Assembly: GCA_004561775.1 (NCBI GenBank) | Contig: SFUD01000074.1 | Span: 1 to 7,161, forward strand | Direction: 5' to 3' | Length of the DNA stretch: 7,161 nt | Source: a bacterium | GTDB taxonomy: Bacteria; Bacteroidota; Bacteroidia; Bacteroidales; UBA932 | Part shown: positions 5,274 through 7,161 of the stretch, piece after piece | Layout: every line of letters begins with the position of its first letter | Numbering within the stretch: the stretch's first letter is position 1 | Program-made: the position numbers and the translations under genes | Notes under the pieces: generated by a model | Database searches by the model: none | Told to the model about the DNA's origin: nothing | Seen by the model: the letters and a program-made list of their open reading frames with translations, nothing else

Positions 5274-6347
5274 TCAGTACTTCTTCATCTCCTCCTCTCC
5301 ATTAAGGAGAGCCAGAGCTGCTGTTGCAAGAGCACCCATCTCATCCTCGCCCGGATAGATATGCACAGGAGCAATAAACTTTACTCGCTCTGCCAACTTC
5401 TGCATATACTCTTCAGAGTAGGCAATGCCGCCTGTAACAAGAATGGCATCTACATCTCCCGATACAACAGTGGCCATAGAGCCAATATACTGCGCAATCT
5501 GATAGACAAAGGCATCTGCATAGAGAGCAGCCTCCTTATCGCCTGCAGCAATCCTCTGCTTAATCTCAAGGAAAGAGTTGGTGCCAAGATAAGAGACAAA
5601 GCCGCCCTTGCCATTAATGAGCTTGGAGACCTCCTCCTTTGTATATTTTCCGCTAAAGCAGAGATCTATAAGAGAGAGCGCAGGAACACCGCCGGCACGC
5701 TCCGGTGAGAATGGACCCTCGCCGTGAAGCGCATCGTTGGTATCAATAACCCTGCCCTTGGAATGTATACTTACAGAGACACCTCCGCCAAGGTGCGCAA
5801 CAATAAGATTCATATCCTTATAGAACTTGCCCTGCTCTTTGGCATATCTCTTGGCAATAGCCTTCTGGTTAAGAGCGTGGAAGACAGAGACCTTCTCCAG
5901 GAGTTTTTGTCCCGATACCCTTGCAATAGGCTCAAGCTCATCCACAACAGGAGGGTCTACCATAACCGCAGGGATATTGCCGCCAATCTCCTCGGCTATC
6001 TCCTTGGCAAGGACGCAGCCAAGACTGCTGGCATGCTCGCCATACTTCTTGCTCTCCACATCCTTAATCATCTCCTCAGAGACTGCATAGACACCGGACT
6101 CGACAGGTTTTACAATGCCTCCGCGACCAACTACAATAGCCAGTTTGGAGAGTTCCACGTTATTCTCTGCCAAAGCCTTCATAATAACCTCCTTGCGGAA
6201 GTGCCTTTGGGAAATCACATCCTGGTATGGAGCCAACTCCTCATTAGTATGGCGCAATGTCTTTGTAAAGACCTCCTTCTCATTATTGTACAAAGAGATC
6301 TTGGTAGAGGTAGAACCAGGGTTAATGGCCAAAATCAATCTATCCAT
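5274..6347 (-). CDS. buk: Butyrate kinase (acetate/butyrate kinase family)
   Basis: Butyrate kinase converts butyryl-phosphate (or branched acyl-phosphate) and ADP to the acid and ATP in the cytoplasm, the energy-yielding last step of this fermentation route. The 357-residue product has the usual length. Family signatures are AINPGSTSTKISLY (residues 7-20, phosphate-binding start), VGRGGIVKPVESGVY (73-87), AHLGGGVSVSIHSKGRVID (184-202), DALHGEGPFSPERAGGVP (205-222) and LVTGGIAYSE (303-312). The ATG at 6347 is chosen over an in-frame TTG at 6356 because family proteins start just ahead of the AINPGSTS strand. It begins 9 bp after the ptb stop, and the flavoprotein gene follows 18 bp after its TGA, so the three probably form an operon. 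In Bacteroidales such kinases may serve branched-chain acids from amino acids as well as butyrate; the sequence does not decide. Confidence 0.95.
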   Translation of the reverse strand: MDRLILAINPGSTSTKISLYNNEKEVFTKTLRHTNEELAPYQDVISQRHFRKEVIMKALAENNVELSKLAIVVGRGGIVKPVESGVYAVSEEMIKDVESKKYGEHASSLGCVLAKEIAEEIGGNIPAVMVDPPVVDELEPIARVSGQKLLEKVSVFHALNQKAIAKRYAKEQGKFYKDMNLIVAHLGGGVSVSIHSKGRVIDTNDALHGEGPFSPERAGGVPALSLIDLCFSGKYTKEEVSKLINGKGGFVSYLGTNSFLEIKQRIAAGDKEAALYADAFVYQIAQYIGSMATVVSGDVDAILVTGGIAYSEEYMQKLAERVKFIAPVHIYPGEDEMGALATAALALLNGEEEMKKY

Positions 6348-6356
6348 AAAAAACAA

Positions 6357-7161
6357 CTATTTGGCAGAGAGAGCCGCAAGAGCAATTGAATTAAGTTTAG
6401 TCTCTATGCTGTCTGCACGGCTAGAGAGCACACAAGGAACCTTTGCGCCCACAACCATGGCAGCCATCTCAACACCGGTGCTGAGCTTTGAATTACACTT
6501 GTAGAAGACATTGCCCGACTCTATATTAGGGAATACAATACAATCTGCATCACCTGCAACAGGGCTCTTAATCTTCTTAATCTTAACAGACTCCATATCT
6601 ATTGCAACATCAAGAGCAAGAGGACCGTCTATAACGCAGCCAGGAATCTCACCCCTGTCGCCCTTCTTGGCAATAATGGCAGCCTCCACACAAGCAGGCA
6701 TACCCTCAAGCATCTGCTCGGAAGCGGCAAGCATAGCAACCTTAGGCTGCTCTATTCCCAATGCGTGCGCTGTATTTACAAGATACTTGGTAATAGCAAT
6801 CTTCTGCTTAAGATCCGGTGCAGGAATAATAGCAATATCGCTTATAAGCAAGAACTTATGATAGAGCGGGTTTTTAAGCAGGGTAACGTGTGTAAGAACC
6901 GCCTTTGGAGGAAGCAATCCCTTCTCCTTGTTAAGGATAGCCCTCATATATTTGTCTGTACTGCAGAGACCCTTCATAAGAATATCGCCCTCGCCTGCGT
7001 TAATCATATCCACAGCCTGCGCAATAGCCTTAAGCTCCACTTTGTTATCCACAATCTTAAGGGTGGAAGGGTCTATATTCTCTCTCTTGCAGACATCCAG
7101 AATCATATCCTGGTCACCAACAAGAATACCCTCAACAATACCCTCCTTAACAGCGCTTGCA
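6357..7161 (-). CDS. ptb: Phosphate butyryltransferase, 5'-truncated by window edge
   Basis: The enzyme exchanges CoA for phosphate on butyryl-CoA (or related acyl-CoA), making the acyl-phosphate used by the kinase encoded next. The frame is open to the right edge of the window and starts ASAVKEGIVEGILVGD, a typical early segment, so about 35 residues are missing. The apparent ATG at 7104-7106 is therefore internal. Of an expected total near 300 residues, 267 are visible. Family landmarks are GDILMKGLCSTDKYMRAILN, LTHVTLLKNPLYHKFLLISD, APDLKQKIAITKYLVNTAHALGI (split motif), GCVIDGPLALDVAI, SPVAGDADCIVFPNIESGN and the C-terminal SRADSIETKLNSIALA. It ends with TAG at 6357-6359, immediately before buk. 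No repeat insertions are seen. The promoter lies outside the window. Confidence 0.95.
   Translation of the reverse strand, partial: ASAVKEGIVEGILVGDQDMILDVCKRENIDPSTLKIVDNKVELKAIAQAVDMINAGEGDILMKGLCSTDKYMRAILNKEKGLLPPKAVLTHVTLLKNPLYHKFLLISDIAIIPAPDLKQKIAITKYLVNTAHALGIEQPKVAMLAASEQMLEGMPACVEAAIIAKKGDRGEIPGCVIDGPLALDVAIDMESVKIKKIKSPVAGDADCIVFPNIESGNVFYKCNSKLSTGVEMAAMVVGAKVPCVLSSRADSIETKLNSIALAALSAK

Noticed and set aside
6348..6356. TTG start for butyrate kinase
   Set aside because: The ATG at 6347 gives the normal family N-terminus; the extra residues MFF come from the short gap after ptb.
5268..6504. Long + strand reading frames opposite butyrate kinase
   Set aside because: They are antisense shadows of a strongly conserved kinase gene and have no family features.

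Overview
The window looks like chromosomal DNA of a member of Bacteroidales (Bacteroidota), probably an uncultured anaerobe from a gut-type habitat. This rests on recalled family resemblance of the proteins (beta clamp, DEDDh exonuclease with an ExoX-like tail, Bacteroidales-type Ptb/Buk) and on start codons that lack strong Shine-Dalgarno sites. The genus cannot be named from sequence alone.

Layout. On the + strand lie the 3' part of dnaN (2-880), a DnaQ-type 3'-5' exonuclease (1006-1881) and a small, odd protein that looks like a decayed fumarylacetoacetate-hydrolase-family member (2029-2634). On the - strand, converging on these, lies a probable operon read right to left: phosphate butyryltransferase (ptb, 7161-6357, 5' end outside the window), butyrate kinase (buk, 6347-5274) and a YhiN/HI0933-type flavoprotein (5255-3665). 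The flavoprotein is split by a frameshift near 4972-4985. Between the converging units is a gene-free stretch of about 1 kb (2635-3664).

The genes themselves are ordinary: replication and repair on one side, and acyl-CoA to acyl-phosphate to acid plus ATP fermentation on the other. The unusual part is the repeat content. Short GC-rich tandem repeats occur in gaps (1894-2006, 3407-3650) and inside coding sequence. The coding copies have units divisible by three (24, 36 and 39 bp) and so keep the frame. The word GCATCGGGAAG and close variants recur in both settings.

The 1-kb convergent gap also holds an exact 62-bp-period array of hairpins (2685-2893). A second structured block has a 19-bp inverted repeat enclosing a perfect 9-bp stem (2958-3121), followed by further potential stems to about 3371. 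I recognise no known RNA family there. These repeats and structures are the best candidates for something undescribed; the evidence for any function is structural only.
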